Assembly: GCA_026874595.1 (NCBI GenBank)
Contig: CM049310.1
Location: 15,352,058-15,416,057 of the forward strand
Reading direction: 5' to 3'
DNA from: Sipunculus nudus
Taxonomy: Eukaryota > Annelida > Sipuncula > Golfingiida > Sipunculidae
Length of the DNA: 64,000 nt
Shown: piece by piece, positions 11,314-23,350 of the stretch
Layout of the letters: each line of letters begins with the position of its first letter
Numbering within the stretch: the stretch's first letter is position 1
The notes under the pieces: model-generated
What the model saw: the letters and a program-made list of their open reading frames with translations, nothing else
The model's database searches: none
What the model was told of the DNA's origin: nothing
Position numbers and translations under genes: made by a program

Positions 11314-13070
11314 ACTAGAATACGGGTAGTCGACAAGCGACTACGTGTATCCGCCTAAATCAGAGTGGAACGGGTGAAGTGAGGCATGGATTAAGTGGCA
11401 AGGGGAAATAGAGTGAAGTGTTGCATATTAGCATGGATGTCTGCAGCCAAATTGTGTATGAAGGTTGCCACCCCCCCCCCCCCCCCCCCCACACCACAAA
11501 ATCCAGAGGGCCGTCCCAGTTGTATACATATGCAAAATTTAATGCAGATAATTCAAACCACTACATGTACATGAGTGATTTTAGCCCGTGGCAGACAATC
11601 AGATGGACGCTGAGCAAAAATGGTTGCAGGTGACGGCACCAGTTTTGCATATGATAAAGAGCTATGTGAGAACTATACACATGCAAAACTTTGGCCCTAT
11701 CGGTCAAACGGTTCCCAAGATATGAGCTTGGAAGTCTGCTGCATAAACAAGAATGCAGGTGGCTCCACCTGTCATAAAATCAAGATAGCTGTCGGGGATG
11801 TATAAACCTGCAAAATATTAGCCAGATATGTCAAACCACTGCCGAGATATGAGTGATTTTATCCCATGGCAGACAAACAGACAGGAGCTGTGCAAAAATG
11901 GCTGCAGGTGGCACCACCAGTTTTGCGTATGTTATAAAGCTCTCCAAGGGCTACATTTGTGCAAAAAAATTTTCCTGATCGGTCAAACGGTTCCCGAGAT
12001 ATGAGCTTGGATGTCTGCAGCGTAAACGTGAATGTAGGTGGCGCCACCTGTCATAAAATCAGAAAAGCTATCCAGGATGTATACGCATGCCGAATTTCAG
12101 GTGAATTAGTCAAGTCACTGCAGAGATATGAGTGATTTTAACCCAAGGCAGACAAACAGATGGACACTGTGCAAACATGGTTGCAGGTGGCGCCACCATT
12201 TTTTGTGTATGTTATAAAGCTCTCCAAGGGCTACATTTGTGCAAAAAAATTTTCCTGATCCGTCAAACGGTTCCCGAGATATGAGCTTGGATGTCTGCAG
12301 CGTAAACGTGAATGTAGGTGGTGCCACCTGTCACAAAATCAGAAAAGCTATCCAGGATGTATACGCATGCCAAATTTCAGGTGAATTAGTCAAGTCACTG
12401 CAGAGATATGAGTGATTTTAACCCAAGGCAGACGAATAGATGGACACTGTGCAAACATGGTTGCAGGTGGCGCCACCATTTTTTGTGTATGTTATTAAGC
12501 TCTCCAAGGGCTACATTTGTGCAAAAAAAATTTTCCTGATCGGTCAAACGGTTCCCGAGATATGAGCTTGGATGTCTGCAGCGTAAACGTGAATGTAGGT
12601 GGCGCCACCTGTCACAAAATCAGAAAAGCCATCCAGGATGTATACGCATGCCAAATTTCAGATGAATTTGTCAAGTCACTGCAGAGATATGAGTGATTTT
12701 AACCTAAGGCAGACGAACAGATGGACACTGTGCAAACATGGTTGCAGGTGGCGCCACCATTTTTTGTGTATGATATAAAGCTCTCCAAGGGCTACATTTG
12801 TGCAAAAAAATTTTCCTGATCCGTCAACGGTTCCCGAGATATGTGGGTTTATGTGTGGAAACAGACGCACAAACGGACGCAGAGCGCAGAGGAAAGGTCA
12901 GAGGTCAAAACAAAATCGGGGCGCAGCAGTTCACATGTGACCCGAACATAATCCCGGGTTTCGTAAAATTCCGCCCAGCAGTTACGGAGGAGTTCTCCGG
13001 AAACCTACGCGGCAGCGGCGGCGTGCAGCTGAAAACATAGTATCCGCAAAACTCTGTTTTGGCGGATACA
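11314..13070 (+). mobile_element. Tandem-core element, family B, copy 2
   Basis: It starts CTAGAATACGGGTAG and contains GTATCCGCC (11347-11355), the exact inverse of GGCGGATAC at the 3' end. The core has repeats at 11742, 12021, 12301 and 12582 (period about 280 bp). Each repeat is a dimer of halves of about 140 bp, mostly with a GGTGGCGCCACC-like palindrome. It ends in a near-perfect hairpin at 13040-13069. The matching ends and core confirm that copies 1 and 2 are one family. Confidence 0.8.
13040..13069 (+). other. 3' terminal hairpin of family B
   Basis: GTATCCGCAAAAC and GTTTTGGCGGATAC pair across a 3-nt loop with one bulged base. The same structure is at 5366-5395 in copy 1. Confidence 0.75.
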
Positions 13071-13296
13071 ATTACATAATACTGACCTGGTTCCTGGTAT
13101 TTTCAAAGGAAAAATATAGAGGAGTATGTATATACAATTTGATAAAAAAACGGATCAGTGGTTTTGACAACAGGCAGTTTTTAGTGTAACAATGAGTTTT
13201 TAATGAAAAATTCAGGTTTCTAATTTATATCTGTGCGATTAGTCTCAATATTCTGCACAAACAATTTGTAACAGCAAATGACAGGAAGAACAATAT

Positions 13297-13600
13297 ACTT
13301 ACCAATACATGAAGAAAGAAATTTAGAATGCACCGAGTAGAAATGGTAGGCCTACTTCCGCTCTGATCAACAACTGATGCCGACTTCTCACACTGAATCC
13401 GAAAGGCGCGGGGTCGTCAGCAGCAACAACCAATCAGCACTGCCCGCGGTGACGACACCAGCCACATACAAAACTTTCCTATGGGGGCTGCATTTGTTTG
13501 CCTATCACATGATCAGCTCATGAATATGGCATGATCCAGCAGAGAACCAATAGGAGATAAGGACAAATGACATCACTCATAGACTTGTAACCTGCTCATG
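13297..13600 (-). promoter_or_regulatory. Possible promoter and first exon for the CACTA-enclosed gene
   Basis: On the minus strand a consensus donor GTAAGTAT follows an exon ending ATTG at 13303. Upstream the DNA becomes locally GC- and CpG-rich (about 13380-13460) in an otherwise AT-rich region. Two CCAAT-type boxes lie on the plus strand (CCAATCAG at 13430, ACCAATAGG near 13545). The link to the exons at 9990-7977 is inferred from orientation only. Confidence 0.35.
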
Positions 13601-13904
13601 AGCATATCACTAGTTGTCATGACACATCAAGTTAACCCATATTAATTAAAGGGCCTAGAGCCCTCATACACTTCTTATTGCCTCACCAAACCCTAACAAC
13701 ATATATTTTCAAATGATTTTAATAAGAAGTTATATTATAAGTTTTATTTTAGGGTTTATTTATTATTTTATGTTTAAAATACAACTAATTTCAACTGAAT
13801 TTGAAAATATTTTTAAAATGTTTAAGGTATATAATCTGTGTGTGTATCATATGGAAAATTCTATATCTATTGTCATAGTTTATTTACACCTGTATCAATA
13901 TTTT

Positions 13905-13911
13905 AATTATA

Positions 13912-13976
<65 letters not shown>

Positions 13977-13985
13977 CATATATAT
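13905..13985. repeat. (TA)n microsatellite
   Basis: Interrupted TA/TATATACA repeat. The 95-codon plus-strand frame running over it is an artefact of the repeat. Confidence 0.9.
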
Positions 13986-14076
13986 AACTTGAAAAATTAA
14001 ACATGCTTTCAAATTTTATATGTATTGCTATATTAAAAGTGTTTTCCAGTGCACATATACAAATATTTTAATTTTG

Positions 14077-14082
<6 letters not shown>

Positions 14083-14113
<31 letters not shown>
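14083..14113. repeat. (TG)n microsatellite
   Basis: A run of TG dinucleotides ending in TGTGATTTTG. Confidence 0.9.
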
Positions 14114-14115
<2 letters not shown>

Positions 14116-14355
14116 TTTTGAGATATAATTCTTTATAATAATTATATTTTATTTTTTCTTTATTCAAATATCAGCTATTTGACTGAAATCACCATTATGT
14201 TCAGTTATACGTGCGTATTTGTTTAGTATACATTGTTTCAATTTTTATGCATGGCCATATGTACCAGTGATAATCTTAGCTAACTTTCAGATATGTAGGC
14301 CTATTAAGTATTTGTATTAGAATAATAATACTAGATACTTTTGTACCTCATTTGT

Positions 14356-14356
<1 letters not shown>

Positions 14357-14419
<63 letters not shown>
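14357..14419. repeat. (TA)n microsatellite
   Basis: About 31 uninterrupted TA units. Confidence 0.9.
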
Positions 14420-14421
<2 letters not shown>

Positions 14422-14706
14422 TAATTTTAATGACATTTCTAATGGTTTAAGCAAATTGTAAAATAATTTTAAAATGATTATTGGTTCATACAGCTAAACC
14501 AATATTATTTTCCAAATACACATGAGTGTACATATGTTTTGTGTGTGTTATTATTTAATATTATCTTACAAATTTCATATATCATGTGTGTGTGTGTGCC
14601 AATATGTTGTGCATTTTTAATAATTTACTTTTTTTATATTTATAAATCACCTCTTAAATTAAACTGGTTTGTTATGTAACACTTGAGAAAGTACATAAGG
14701 GTGTGC

Positions 14707-14709
<3 letters not shown>

Positions 14710-14748
<39 letters not shown>

Positions 14749-14836
14749 TTACAGACATATATTGTTTACATATAAATTGTATGTTATTTTTTATTTTTGA
14801 CATATAAACGTTACATATTATATATATATATATACA

Positions 14837-14872
<36 letters not shown>
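14710..14872. repeat. Clustered (TA)n microsatellites
   Basis: Three TA runs (14710-14745, 14819-14836, 14840-14868) in very AT-rich DNA. No gene is visible between about 13.6 and 15.7 kb. Confidence 0.85.
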
Positions 14873-14875
<3 letters not shown>

Positions 14876-15746
14876 TATTATACATTAATATTTAATAACA
14901 ATATAATAAAAAAATAATATAATATAGTATAATATAAGAATTAAAATACTGTATATACCATTACATATATACTCTGATGTGTTTATATGCATAGTTATTG
15001 AAAAGCCTGAATTTAATGAACATGAAATGTGAAATGTAACTTAAAAGCCCTTAAATCTCTGTAGATATAGCAGGACTAGACTGGTACCCTGCACAATTAA
15101 TGATTGACAAAACCCTAGTTAAGCTATATAAATCATACAAAAATAATTAAAAAATAACAATGGGCAACCTATTTACATATACTAGTGTGAAGGACAACAC
15201 TTGTAGAATACGATTATTTATACTTTTTCTCCTGATGTGACCGGGATTGGCTGCTTTTAATCAGTGAAATGAAGCTTGTTGATGCTGACATGCCAACTCT
15301 GACATGAAGCGGCGTCATGAACAAGGGTTGAATTCTTCACTTTTTTCGCTAGTAACGATCTCTTACTGGTCATTTCATGTAAATAACCACTCAGGACATC
15401 ATTAAATGTAACAGTTTGATGAAAAAAACTTTAATTAATTAAGATAAATACTCATTCTAACACTGAAGCGATCTTCGCCAACATGCACGCCGCCTAGTGG
15501 TAGAAGTTTGAAACGGCTAATTATGCGTGGGTAAATCTGCACAGCATGTTTGATTGTGCCAGCCTGACTGTTATTTATAACCGCCCGTCTGCCCGCGTGC
15601 ACTTGTACTTAAAAGGTTCTTAATGCGAAACAATTGTAAAACATAAAAGTAGATACATTATGATAGGCCTACGTAACATGCCACGTAACATGCCACGCTG
15701 TTGGCACTAAGGTTTTAATTTTTTTAAGGTATTAATTTAATAGGCC

Positions 15747-16079
15747 CGGTGGCGGAAGGGAGGGGGGGGGGGGTTAAAATTGATAATTAATTTTATTTAT
15801 TCTTTTTTTTTGTTTATTTTTTTGCCGGACAAAACTCTCATATATTATTTGCTTAACAAATAAAACCGATTCTACTACCAGAAGCAACAGGATTTTGAAA
15901 AGGGAGGTGTGGGGGTGTCAAACTCAGGTCCCGATCTATAGCTCGTCCGGGGAAAGGGGGGGGGGAGTTAGGAGTCTAGGTGGCAAAATTTGGTATTAAA
16001 CATTAAAAAAATATATATTTGGGCTCGAAAAGAGGAGGTCCAGACCCTTGGGACTCTCTTTACCCCTGAATCCGCCACT
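15747..16079 (-). mobile_element. Small hAT-like non-autonomous element
   Basis: Read on the minus strand the end at 16079 begins CAGTGGCGGATTCAGGGG, a typical hAT-type terminus. The other side starts CCGGTGGCGGAAGGG near 15747. Length is about 330 bp with G-rich runs. I see no clear 8-bp target duplication, because the right flank is a CA repeat. Confidence 0.45.
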
Positions 16080-16144
16080 GCACACACACACACACTCATA
16101 CACAATTATTTTACACACACATAAATCTATAATAGCCTATACTT

Positions 16145-16622
16145 GTTATGCTAAACACATTGCTATATGGATGTATGAATACCTATGTGTTTAAACGCTA
16201 AACACGTTTAACCTTCAAACGAGCCGCACCATGGTGTTTAGCATGGTGTTAACTTAACCATGTGCCTTTAATTATCATTAGGCTAAACATTTTGTCAGAC
16301 ATGTAACGCTGCTAAATGTGTTTTACAAAATGTGTTTATACGCTAATCACGTTTAACCTTAGAACGGGTCGCACCATTGTGTTTAGCAATCGAGGTGTTT
16401 AGCATTTGTGTTTAGCATAACCATTTGCTTTATATAACCCTATATAATTGTTAGGCTAAACATTTTGTCAGACATGTAACGCTGCTAAACGTGTTTTGCA
16501 ATATGACACATTTCGTTTCTAGTGGACCTATATATGTTTTGCTTTAAAACACATTCCTAAACGTTTATAGGATTAAAACATGTTCCAGATGTGCTTAAAT
16601 GCTAAACACTGTTTTTAGAGTG
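16145..16622. repeat. Right subterminal array of the CACTA-like element
   Basis: Repeats contain CGCTAA(A/T)CACGTTTAACCTT (16196, 16341), GTGTTTAGCAT and ACATGTAACGCTGCTAAA (about 16300 and 16475). They use the same TTTAGC/GCTAAA vocabulary as the left array, in inverse orientation, and lead to the right terminus. Confidence 0.75.
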
Positions 16623-16624
16623 TA

Positions 16625-18282
16625 GGGCTGAACATGTATTGAGAATGATCAATATATTGCGGGCTAGAAAGGGTGCAAAGTTAAGGGCTATTCAACGCAG
16701 CATCGCAATAATGCATAGAATTGCACATATATCTTGTTAATGTACGAGCAACAGGACTGTGATGGTTATTATATACCCTTTGGCATATCCGGTTCACTTC
16801 TGCCTGCAGTGTGCCCTAAACCCAAGAAGTTGCGTACGCAGCTTCAGAAGTCTATGGTCCTAGTTTCATCTGGGTCGATAACTGATATTATTATATACCC
16901 TAATTCCAAAATAACACAACGCCCGTGCGTATTTGTGATCTGAGGGTCGGGGCAATTTGCGAGGATATGAAAGCAAGGCATGGTCCTTTATAAATTCTGT
17001 GACCAGACACGAGGTACAAATTCAACACCTGAAATGTTTAGATGTATAAAAAGTATAATATGAGTAAAACATTAAACATTGTTAAATACTGGTAAATACT
17101 GTCACCAGGGGCAAAGCCAAGCCCGATAAGTGCAGGACATTCCTAGGTTTTCACTAATTTGCCAGTTTGGAATGTGGAAAGGGGAAAACATAATACACGG
17201 CTCCCCTTGTGGCGATCTACGAAAAATGCTCCAGTGCAAGCAGTTAGCCGCAAGAGTACCAAGTAAAGAATGTATAGACGCCTTTTAAAATTTTTTATCT
17301 GTAACAATTTCACCAAGACAATATTTTGATCCGACATTTGAACAGCTGTTCAATTAAGACTGGCAAAATGACTCCCAGACCCAATCCGTTTATTTAAAAT
17401 AAAAAAAAAAATACATGAGAGTCATTTTGTAAAGGTTTCTGTGTTTATTACCGGGCGCTTGTGATCTTCAGAGTTTGTATATATGGAGCGCCCCTCCAGA
17501 GAAATGTGTAATCTTTCTATAATATATTGATTTGTTTTTGTTAACTTGTATCTTATTCATCTTTTGGAGTGTACATATGTATCAGTTTCAGCCGGTTGTT
17601 TTGACATTTAAAAGAACCTGGTCGTTCGCATTTTTAGTGGTGTGACACTGCAATTACTGCGTTTAAAAATATTGCTTACTCCTATATACTCCTACTAGCA
17701 CTGGGCGCGATCAGTAATGCAAGACATAAAGAGCGCACACATAACGAGCAACGTCACAAACCGATTCTTCGTGGGATTATATCCCGTGGCCTGAGCTAAT
17801 GAGTTCGAGATTTCTACGGTAGAAATAAGAATTTTGTCAAACCCATCTGCAGGTGAACGTATGAGCGATTTCTTTTGCAAGTCATATTATCAGTATTTAC
17901 ACACTGACGTAGGTTTTTTTTTGTAATCATTGAAACAAACACCCGCAACTCTGAGTACAGACACCGAAATAACTTTTCCGGAAAACCTCCTCATTTCCTG
18001 GTAATCCTCAGTCAACCGAGGGCGCCCTCTATACAACTCACAATTGTTACATTTAATTTTATATTGACACACACTGCTTATGACGCAGACAAGGCGACCC
18101 AAAGGAGCATTACCTGACTTTATGAGCGTGCGTCATCTGTTGAGAGAGGATGAACACATGCATGTGCATTTGTTTTTTCACTTAAAGCTTTGAGTTAACA
18201 GATTACATAAAATATATACGTTCTATACGTTCAATTTTGTATCTTAAAGATCACCTGGTGGTTACGTTGCGTTAAAGTTTCT
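16625..18282. other. Intergenic stretch without recognised gene
   Basis: No coding exon, RNA gene or mobile element is recognised between the transposon end and the 3' end of the minus-strand receptor gene. Short frames (16734-16943, 17143-17337, 17695-17880, 17890-18102) carry no known motif. Confidence 0.5.
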
Positions 18283-19489
18283 TCACCTGTATGTCAACCT
18301 ATCATTAATCCTTACCATTTTGATTTTGGGCTTTAGTTTCCGTGAGGGTCTTTTTATTATAATTTTAGACTCCTGCGACTGGTCTTTAGACGCACGTACA
18401 CAACTAATGTCACCACAGCAGCTCCTAAAACACCAGCAACGGCAAGCGAGCTCGCCATGCCTATCCCGCGTCGCTAATAACCCCCGTTCTGGAGATGCAG
18501 TTTCCGCGGTTGATTCTTCAGGAATGGTCAATTTTGCGGTGGTGGATGATTTAGTTGTGGCTTGTGGTTCTGTTATGTCAAGTGGACCTGTTGCGGCTAG
18601 TGGCTGTGTTGTGTCTAGTGGTTCTGTTGTGGCTGGTGGCCCTGTTGTGGCTAGTGGCTTTGTTGTGGCTGTTGGCTGTGTTGTGTCTAGTGGTTCTGTT
18701 GTGGCTGGTGGCTCTGTTGTGGCTAGTGGCTTTGTTGTGGCTGTTGGCTGTGTTGTGTCTAGTGGTTCTGTTGTGGCTGGTGGCTCTGTTGTGGCTAGTG
18801 GCTTTGTTGTGGCTGTTGGCTGTGTTGTGTCTAGTGGTTCTGTTGTGGCTGGTGGCTCTGTTGTGGCTGGTGGCCTTGTTGTGGCTGTTGGCTGTGTTGT
18901 GTCTAGTGGTTCTGTTGTGGCTGGTGGCTCTGTTGTTGCTGATGGCCTTGTTGTGGCTGGTGGCCTTGTTGTGGCTGTTGGCTGTGTTGTGTCTAGTGGC
19001 TCTGTTGTGGTAGGTGGATCTTCTGTGGTTGTTGGCCATTCCGTAGTTGGCGCGTTTACCGTGGTTGTCGGTTTTATTGTGGTTCTTTTCATGATTTGAA
19101 TACGTAGTATTTCATTGACAGTGATACATCCGTCAGTCACATGAACAGTCAGCTTGACCAAGTCCAGGCTTCTACACCTACTCATATCATTTAATAATTG
19201 GGCGGTGCAATTTGGAGCAACCTCATTTGTATCTACACAGCCAAGACCGGCCAAGTCCAAGCCATTGCAATTCAAACTTGTCAAAGTATGACCGGTGCCA
19301 TTCAGGCTACCGGCAACCGTGAGCCACCCTGAAAAGTAAAAGACCTACCTTTAAAAAATTATTTATACGACAAGGTATGAATAAAACTGAAATTATGTAC
19401 TAGATTTTTATGTGGTTTATACACCGTTATACTCTGTTCATTCAACACAGCACTTATACACTATAAATATGAATAAATTATAAATTTAT

Positions 19490-19528
<39 letters not shown>

Positions 19529-22500
19529 CTATACTGTTAATATATTACAGCAAGTTCCAGACATACTGCATGGTCTATCTGTATATATGTTAAGACTGCG
19601 AGAACTCACCAGTGTTTGGGTGTATGCTGAACAAGTCCGATGATTCGATAGAAATGTTAAAGTGTTCATGGTATGATTGCTTGTTGCGGCCACGTTGTAA
19701 ACAGTCTGGCCATCAGGATAATCTTCATTCAGTAGTATGATCCCACCTATAGGGAGATTGTTAAAGGTCGGTGGGTCCCCTAATAAATAAAAATAAAATA
19801 TTTTGACCAGTTTATGTGCAAAATGGCTATGGTATATTTGGTACAGTAGAAACAAGTAAACAAGTTAATATAAACAAAACAAGCAGCCTGTGTATGGTGA
19901 TATCCACGTTTTCTGGCCTGATTTTATAAAGGTCCAAGAGATTACCTTTAGTTTATAAAGGTCAGATAGGTGAATGGTCCCCTTTAATTATCAAATCATT
20001 TAAATACGAAATGTACCGCTTTGAAAGTAATAGGATATGACGCCTTTCGTTTGGTGTGAAATCTGGATCCTCCTATACTTACCGGGCGTTATTTTGGCCC
20101 GTATACCAAATTGTCTCCCTGTCTGAGCAGCTGATGTGAACGTGAAGATGCTGTCTGGAGCTGGAGGGTACGTCCCGCCCGATACAGCAATATCCACTCT
20201 GTAGTATAGTCCAGCAGAGTTGTAAAACTTGAGCACATCATTTGTATCCGAGTACCTTCAACATGATTATCAAATAAGGAATTCAATTTAAAAAAAAAAT
20301 AATGGGTCGGTTTTTTAAGAAAGCTTATAATGCTAGGTAAGGAAGCTGGAAGGAAGGCACATGATTATTTTAAATTGTTATCTGACAGTCTGCGAGCTGG
20401 CCCGTCTGCATGTAAATCCGTGTGTGTATATGCATGCGGGTGTTTTCTGTGATTCGCACAAATGTGTGTGCCTGCACTTTTAGCGGGACAATCCTATAGA
20501 GTTAAATTAATTTCGGATAAAGAATCCTACTCTTATTCAGGATCAGTGATTTTCATTTGTATAGCACACACAAACGAATATACATTGACATACACACCCA
20601 CACAACACGGGGTGACCATTTTATATTTCGGCTTTGGTTACTTTTTACGCACCAGATTGCAGCACAAAGATTGTTACTCTCGTCACACGAGATCTGGCCG
20701 AGGAATCTTGCAGGCTTCAAGTCAATAGCAACGTCTCAACCACATTGACAAATCTTATAAACACCCCATTTTTCTTTCATAAACACATATTACGGTATAT
20801 GCCTTGTATAACTGCTCTAATTTGAGCCTCTTTCGAATGAGGGTACAATTTCTAATAATGTAAAGCCACGTGAGCACCTACCATCCAATGGAATCTCCTG
20901 TAAGAATTGATATTTGTCTCGCCTTGTCGCTGATCGTTTGCGATCCGACGCCTACTGAACTACAAATATAAATACAAAGGAGAGGTTAGCTACAGCTTGC
21001 AGGAACGTGATATCATTGCAAACGAACCGAATGTTTCTCTTTTTATCTTTAATAGCGGCCTTCTTTTATTATGAGTCTCTCCTTATTTCAAAGTCGGATA
21101 TTTTCTATCATATTCCCTCTATCCTTATTTACATACGCCCCTCCTTCAAAGTACGTGAACTAACCAAGTAACACTCCTATGATAAAGTAGGCTGTTCTAA
21201 TATCAGAGCAGGGAAAAGATTTAACTTATCCTGTGGCCAACCTAGGGGGTAGGAATGGCCCCTGTGAACTATGACAAGCCTCCACCATATGACTCTTAGC
21301 CTAGTCAAATAGAAGCTACTAACCAAAGAGACGGATGAAGTTCAGGATCCATGAATTAGGAGGAGGGTCAACCCAGGATGACCTATGACAAAACATAATA
21401 ACAGGTTCCCAAGTCCGTAAAAAAAAGGCGGGGGGGGGGGTTCCAGGTCGCAAAAATTGCATTAAAACGCTAAGAAAAAAGGTTGGGGGGGGGGGACCCC
21501 TTGATCCCTCGCTGGATCCGCTTCTGTTAACAACCCACCGTTCCTTTAGCTAAGCGCTTACCATAAAACATTTATTCAGAACTTGGACAAATCTTTCAGC
21601 CATTTTGGTGAATTTTAAATTTAATTCAGGTGTTGTCCTAATTTATCTGATTTCGGTGTTGTCTTATTTTATCTGATTTCGGGGTTGTCCTATTTTATCT
21701 AATTTCGGTCTTGTTTTATTTAATTTGCCTTTTGGTGTTGTCCTATTTTGTCTGATTTCGTTGTTGTTCTGTTTTATCTGATTTCGGTTTGTCCTAATTT
21801 ATCTGATTTCGTTTCTGTTCTTTTTATGATTTCGGTGTCGTCTTATTTTCTGTGTGTGAGAAATTCTACAATGTTTTATATATATATATATTGACTAAAA
21901 AATAAGGGGAAGTGAAGGTAAAGAAGAAATTCCTATAAAATATTGGACAAACGATATCGTAAAAAATAAATAATGCCTTGTTCGGCAAAGCAAAAAAGTT
22001 ATTTATCATCAACCTCATAGGGACGGACACACAGGGCTTTTGAATTATATGAATTTTTGTTGAAATGACAATTAAGTTTATATGCCACACGGCAATCCTG
22101 GTAAAAAGTACGTCACCGAAACAAATTTTTGCAGGCATGTTACAGTGACTTGGCCGATGAATGGCTTTAAATGGGAATTCTTTACTTCTTGTTTTTGCCA
22201 AACTCTGGGCCCCAGGTGGTAAAAACTGACCTTAAAATTCCTTCAGGGTGATTGAAGACGAAAACATGTTCGACCAGGGCGAATTAAACTTATACTAGCG
22301 ACAGCAATGTCCGAACCTTTGATTCTGGCACTTTTATCTCGATTCTACAGCGCGCTAAGATTACAAAAGTATGTCGACCAGGGCAACACTTAACCACAAC
22401 AGTCGTCTGTACCACAATTATCCCGCTGACCTAAGGACAAGAAGTTTTGAAATTTTTGGAATATCGGAAGTTTAGGATTATAATATCCTTTTTTCTAAAT

Positions 22501-23251
22501 ATGAACAGCTCTTTTGGTCATTCAGGTAAATTAAAACAAAATCCCTGTTTCTTTATGTATGATAGAATCCTAATATAAAATAGACAGAATTGTTAACATT
22601 GCAGCTGAAACAAATTGAAAACAGCACGCGAAAGCTCAAGCAGGCGTAACGTTTATAAATCCGCCATGAAGTTATTTTGCTTTTCCCTTGGTTTGTTTGT
22701 CTGTTAGTAACTCGACGCATATTATGACGGATATTTATGAAATTATTTGGAGGGTCAGGGTAACACCTTCAGAACAGTCTCTTAAATTTTGGAGCTAGTT
22801 CCCGGTAATATATTTTTATTTCATAGGATTATGAACCATTGTGGCACGTGCGACAATTTCACATTGAGAGACCCCTCCATGCATAGCTGCAATGCTTTAG
22901 CCCCCCCAGGGTTAGCAACTGACTGGATAACCCGGTGTTTGTGAAGTGAGGCATCGGTAACACAAAATAAAAGCTTGATCAGGGGCGGCGGTATCGAACA
23001 GTCGAACCACTACATTCACATCTGGTTTCACATTCGTTCCAGCCTCCGCAGTCCTAGAGGTATATTCATAAATATATCATACACTGCCTGACTGTTGTTG
23101 CCTATCAGCCGGTACTGGTGATTTGAAGGGTTCACTGGGCGCCATACTTGGAAATGCATGGTTCTTGCTTCAAGAACGTTTGTCTGCCATTCTGTTATCA
23201 CCCCACAGCATGTGGCTGTCATGGCTGGGTCTGTCACCAGGTAACCTAATG

Positions 23252-23294
<43 letters not shown>

Positions 23295-23311
23295 CCATAA
23301 CATATTTAGCT

Positions 23312-23350
<39 letters not shown>

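Larger units (their letters stand above)
2629..16622. mobile_element. Large CACTA-like DNA transposon (about 14 kb), with nested elements
   Basis: The left end starts CACTGCAAAAACAGTG at 2629. The right end, read on the minus strand from 16622, starts CACTCTAAAAACAGTG. Both ends continue into GTTTAGC, giving terminal inverted repeats of about 20 bp with two mismatches. Both flanks show TA next to the end (2627-2628, 16623-16624), compatible with a very short target duplication. Inside each end is an array of TTTAGC-containing subterminal repeats, as in CACTA/EnSpm elements. The enclosed DNA includes a spliced minus-strand gene, family A and B insertions, AT microsatellites and a small hAT-like element. 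Pairing two ends 14 kb apart is inference. The alternative is two separate small elements in opposite orientation. Confidence 0.5.

Noticed and set aside
13713-14000. 95-codon plus-strand frame
   Set aside because: Ile/Tyr repeats arise from a TA microsatellite; no homology.
18320-19099. Long plus-strand frame (259 codons) and other frames over the mucin repeat
   Set aside because: An 18-bp-based repeat lacks stops in several frames on both strands. Only the minus-strand Thr/Pro frame continues from a cadherin-like exon with a proper acceptor.
21866-22201. 111-codon minus-strand frame
   Set aside because: Intronic, no motif, no splice context linking it to the receptor exons.
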